This document shows positions 31,791 to 34,213 of a stretch of DNA of 34,213 nt, piece after piece. Made by a program: the position numbers and the translations under genes. The DNA lies in NCBI GenBank assembly GCA_003427395.1, contig BFEA01000012.1, positions 2,012,618-2,046,830 of the forward strand. The letters are read 5' to 3'. Below the pieces are notes generated by a model, which saw only the letters and a list, made by a program, of their open reading frames with translations, did not search any database and was not told the DNA's origin. This DNA comes from Chara braunii. Taxonomy: Eukaryota; Streptophyta; Charophyceae; Charales; Characeae. Within the stretch, counting starts at the first letter, position 1. Every line of letters begins with the position of its first letter.

Positions 31791-32851
31791 CACCAGTGCA
31801 CCAAGTGAGGGTTATCGAAGAGAAGGGACAAAGGGTGATATTCCAACCAGACAAACCAATCCAGGATCTGGCTTTGGACCCAGTGGAATGGGTCTAGCAA
31901 TCCTCCCAAAAGAGGGGTGCCCCCGTGACAAGCCACATTAGTCTGCACAAACTTTCAGTAAAATCAGCCTATAAAATGCTTAGGCCTAAAAGACATCTAA
32001 GGGACATAATTAATGATCGATGGGCCAAACATTTAAATGTGGATCGGACTCTCCTGACTCCAATCCAATGGTTTAGATAACAAAAATATAAGCCCATGAA
32101 AATCACCTCCCTGCAGTGGCAAATAACCCACCGCTGCCTGTCAACCAACAACTAGTTAACTGACCGCACAAACCTTGAACAAACAGGCCGGTTGCTTCCA
32201 TGGTGCCAGCGGTGTCAGAGTCTCTTCCCCTTCCACAAAAAGGCAGAAACCATTGAACATATATTCATGCAGTGTCCAATCGCTTAACACATATGGAGGT
32301 GATGGGACCGCATATGGAGGAAAATGGAACCAAACATCCCCTAACCCTGGTCATGGCAAGCCATATTGGCAGGACACTGGGTGCTGGCAAGAACAACTTC
32401 GGCCTTCTTTGGGAACATGTACAGACTGGGGAGGAGGGCAGTGATATGGGCACTCTAGTGGCAAAGATGCACCCTGGCCATGGAAAGGGTACGGGTGGAG
32501 GGCGCAGAAATTATTGAACAGATTCAGCAGCTGATACACCTTGAACTCACATGTAGATGCTTGGACACCAAAATGCAATTAGACCAGTTCAGACAAATAG
32601 GAGATGTCAGGAGACGAATTACGACTTTTTGCACTGACTGGGTAGGAGGGGAAAGAGAGGGATGGATTGCAAGGGTAGAATGGAGTGGGGATCAGGGAGA
32701 AGGGTTGGGAGAGTTAGAAAGAATGAGAGACTACCGCTTCGTGTTCAAAGATTGGACTAACATAGAACCCTCGTTCCCATTACGCCCTCCCTCGGATTTC
32801 CCAGACCCCTTCCCACCCCACGCCCTGTCACTGGCAGAAATTGTGTTATAA
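31791..32851 (+). pseudogene. LINE-3 ORF2 C-terminal zinc domain and tail
   Basis: It reads KLSVKSAYKMLRPK, RWAKHLNVDRTLLTPIQWF, LQWQITHRCLSTNN-stop-LTDR, LPWCQRCQSLFP, then AETIEHIFMQCPIA and AVIWALWWQRC. Cys-x2-Cys with His and Cys downstream (WCQRC ... EHIFMQC) is the zinc-binding motif of LINE C-termini. The intact 123-codon frame 32480-32851 forms the C-terminal tail, ending at a TAA. Stops at 32153 (TAG) and 32300 (TGA) fall on Trp positions of the other copies. Confidence 0.88.
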
Positions 32852-33612
32852 ATGTGCTCTATGGCCTTCACAATCCTCCCCGGAGCCCCCTGAGGAGGAC
32901 CCCGCTCATCCTATATTCCTTTGCCCTTCAGTGGAGTCGCCAACCGGTTACCTGAGCAACTTGAGCAAATAAAGCAACATCAACCAGGATTTGAAGTGAG
33001 CAGCAGCCTTTGAACGGTATCAGTTTTGTCGATGGGTGGAGAGATACGGAGGTGGATCTTCAAGCTTCAAATCGACTACACTACACCCTACTGGCTGGTT
33101 AGCAGCTGGGGACCCCCTCCAAGCTCACAACAGATTACACTATTGGATGCTGGACCCGATTTCCAGCAGGTGATGCATTCCAAAAAAGATACTGGGGAAG
33201 TGGTACAGGTTTGCTCAGTCAATCCCCTGTGTAGCAGGGAACTGGTATGTAGCAGCAGATATCTGGCGCTGGTTTTAGGGGGAAGAGAGGGAGGAACTAG
33301 TTCTTTCTCAATAGATATCCGGCGCCTGGTACTAGGGCGAAGAGGTTTCCTCCCCTCCCTTAGCAACCTGCACAGTCAATCCTCTGGATGCCAGAGTAAT
33401 CAATGCTGGCAGGGTTCACAGTTATCTCCTCTTGATCCAGCCTGTATTCATTCTGTTTTCTCATCCTGTAATGGGGCGCTGGACCCGTTTTCCAGCAGGT
33501 GATGCTCCCCACCAATAGATGGAGCCTCTCCCCGGGTGCTAGTGGTGCCTGCACCTATCAGCACCACTAGCATTGCAGGGGGTGTGTTTTGGGAAAAAAA
33601 AAAAAAAAAAAA
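32852..33612 (+). other. LINE-3 3' UTR with hairpins and poly(A)
   Basis: It contains two copies of a hairpin with arms GCTGGA and TCCAGC (33148-33166 and 33478-33496), internal duplications (GATATCTGGCGCTGG at 33259 and GATATCCGGCGCCTGG at 33315), and near the end a perfect 12-bp stem TGCTAGTGGTGC/GCACCACTAGCA (33537-33548 and 33561-33572). Poly(A) is 33594-33612. These hairpins could be the structure recognised by the element's RT. Confidence 0.8.
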
Positions 33613-33628
33613 GACTGTAACGCCCAGA
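33613..33628 (+). repeat. LINE-3 target-site duplication, 3' copy
   Basis: GACTGTAACGCCCAGA, identical to 24624-24639, directly after the poly(A). Confidence 0.95.
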
Positions 33629-33662
33629 TACATTTAGAGTGTTGTATAGTGGAGCGAGACCC
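33629..33662. mobile_element. Right half of the foldback split by LINE-3
   Basis: TAGTGGAGCGAGACCC at 33647-33662 complements 24532-24546. It completes the interrupted element described there. Confidence 0.65.
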
Positions 33663-34032
33663 TTCCTATTTTGGATAACTTCCGGTCTATAATGACTGTG
33701 CTGTCTATTCGCGGGAAATGCTAACCGTGCCCTGGTGCCGTCTTAGAAAATCGTCTAGAAGGGTGGGTCATGCCACCCTGTAACCTAGCAGTTGGGGGCA
33801 TGAGGCCTGGTAGAGATTGGGCATCGGGATATAGGGGTGATGCAGGTAGGGTTGGGCTGCCGAAAGGCCCTAACGCAGGTGGCTCTTTCGTTCTGAATGC
33901 TCCTTTGATGCAAGCTTTGGAGGATAGAGAATTTTAGTGTTCTTGTACATAGTTGTTTTTCTTAGCCTAAGCTGGGTAATGGTCCCGGTACCTCAAGGAT
34001 TTTCCCATAAATTTCTCAATTCTCAATATGAT
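33663..34032. other. No gene recognised
   Basis: Unique-looking sequence without recognised coding or repeats, apart from a small hairpin GGTGGG...CCACC near 33763-33778. Confidence 0.4.
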
Positions 34033-34101
34033 CTTGAATGGGACGCTGGGCCCGGTTCCCAGCACGTGCTGCTCCCCACGAATAGATTGGAGCATGTTCC
34101 C

Positions 34102-34138
<37 letters not shown>
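34033..34138 (+). mobile_element. 5'-truncated LINE-3-family 3' end with poly(A)
   Basis: About 70 bp (34033-34103) is clearly similar to 33466-33534 of LINE-3, including the hairpin (GCTGGG/CCCAGC here) and CTGCTCCCCACGAATAGATT. A 33-nt poly(A) (34106-34138) follows. It lacks the last 60 bp of LINE-3 with the 12-bp stem. No convincing target-site duplication was found, so its 5' limit is approximate. Confidence 0.75.
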
Positions 34139-34143
<5 letters not shown>

Positions 34144-34213
34144 ATGTGTGCCCTGGCACGGTGTGACCTCTGGTTGCCTCGTGCAATGCTTTGGAACAGG
34201 TGCCGCTCGTCAC

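Larger units (their letters stand above)
24640..33612 (+). mobile_element. LINE-3, complete but mutated L1-type retrotransposon (8,973 bp)
   Basis: Both ends are fixed by a perfect 16-bp target-site duplication and a 3' poly(A) tail. The order is C-rich 5' UTR, ORF1 with zinc knuckle, ORF1 acidic middle and C-terminal domain, ORF2 (endonuclease, linker, RT, post-RT block, zinc domain), a 3' UTR with strong hairpins, and poly(A). Perfect duplications mean that few indels have hit the ends. The coding, however, has many stops and frameshifts. It is longer than the 6-7 kb I would expect for plant L1 elements. The extra length is in ORF1 and the linker. Confidence 0.95.

Noticed and set aside
28282-32851. 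UGA read as tryptophan (alternative genetic code) in LINE-3
   Set aside because: Many intact TGG codons remain, TAG and TAA stops and frameshifts also occur, and LINE-2 has no such pattern. Deamination is the simpler explanation.

Overview
This is repeat-dominated eukaryotic nuclear DNA. I found no ordinary single-copy host gene, no complete tRNA or rRNA and no CRISPR. The content is LINE (non-LTR) retrotransposons in several states of decay, small foldback (MITE-like) elements nested in or beside them, microsatellites, homopolymer tracts and one clear self-cleaving ribozyme. L1-type LINEs with an apurinic-like endonuclease (EN), ORF1 zinc knuckles, long (CT/GA)n tracts and a type III hammerhead suggest a plant or streptophyte-alga genome. 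The species cannot be named from the sequence.

Layout. 1-93 is a (GA)n tract. 640-3700 (+) is LINE-1, a decayed ORF2 covering the EN C-terminus, linker, RT and C-terminus, split by an almost fully palindromic 270-bp MITE at 1560-1829. 3793-4155 is an AT-rich foldback element. 4200-6540 is unassigned. 6590-6790 is a 52-bp tandem repeat. 7158-7877 (+) is a chain of perfect hairpins holding an intact-looking type III hammerhead ribozyme at 7765-7825, followed by an A-rich tail (7890-8033). 8061-16377 (-) is LINE-2, about 8.3 kb and the best preserved in coding terms: C-rich 5' UTR, ORF1 with zinc knuckle, a 227-bp tandem duplication, a long EN-RT reading frame, and a decayed RT palm and C-terminus ending in poly(A). 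16494-16935 is a second hairpin-rich stretch. 16989-17142 and 24289-24442 are two 154-bp copies of one foldback family. 18207-18660 and 20692-21030 are LINE ORF2 fragments. 19261-20169 is a direct duplication of an AT-rich unit.

24640-33612 (+) is LINE-3, with ends fixed by a perfect 16-bp target-site duplication (24624-24639 and 33613-33628) and a 3' poly(A). It is full length (8,973 bp) but inactive: many of its stops are TGA or TAG at conserved tryptophan positions. It landed inside a small foldback element whose halves now lie 9 kb apart. A 5'-truncated 3'-end copy of the same family lies at about 34033-34138.

The points most worth following are the hammerhead in its hairpin-chain element, the shared ORF1 architecture of LINE-2 and LINE-3 (an unusual CX2CX4HX6C knuckle plus a conserved downstream domain), and a repeated 3'-UTR hairpin with a compensatory base-pair change. 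Coding calls come from reading translations and comparing the LINE copies with each other inside the window. No database search was run.
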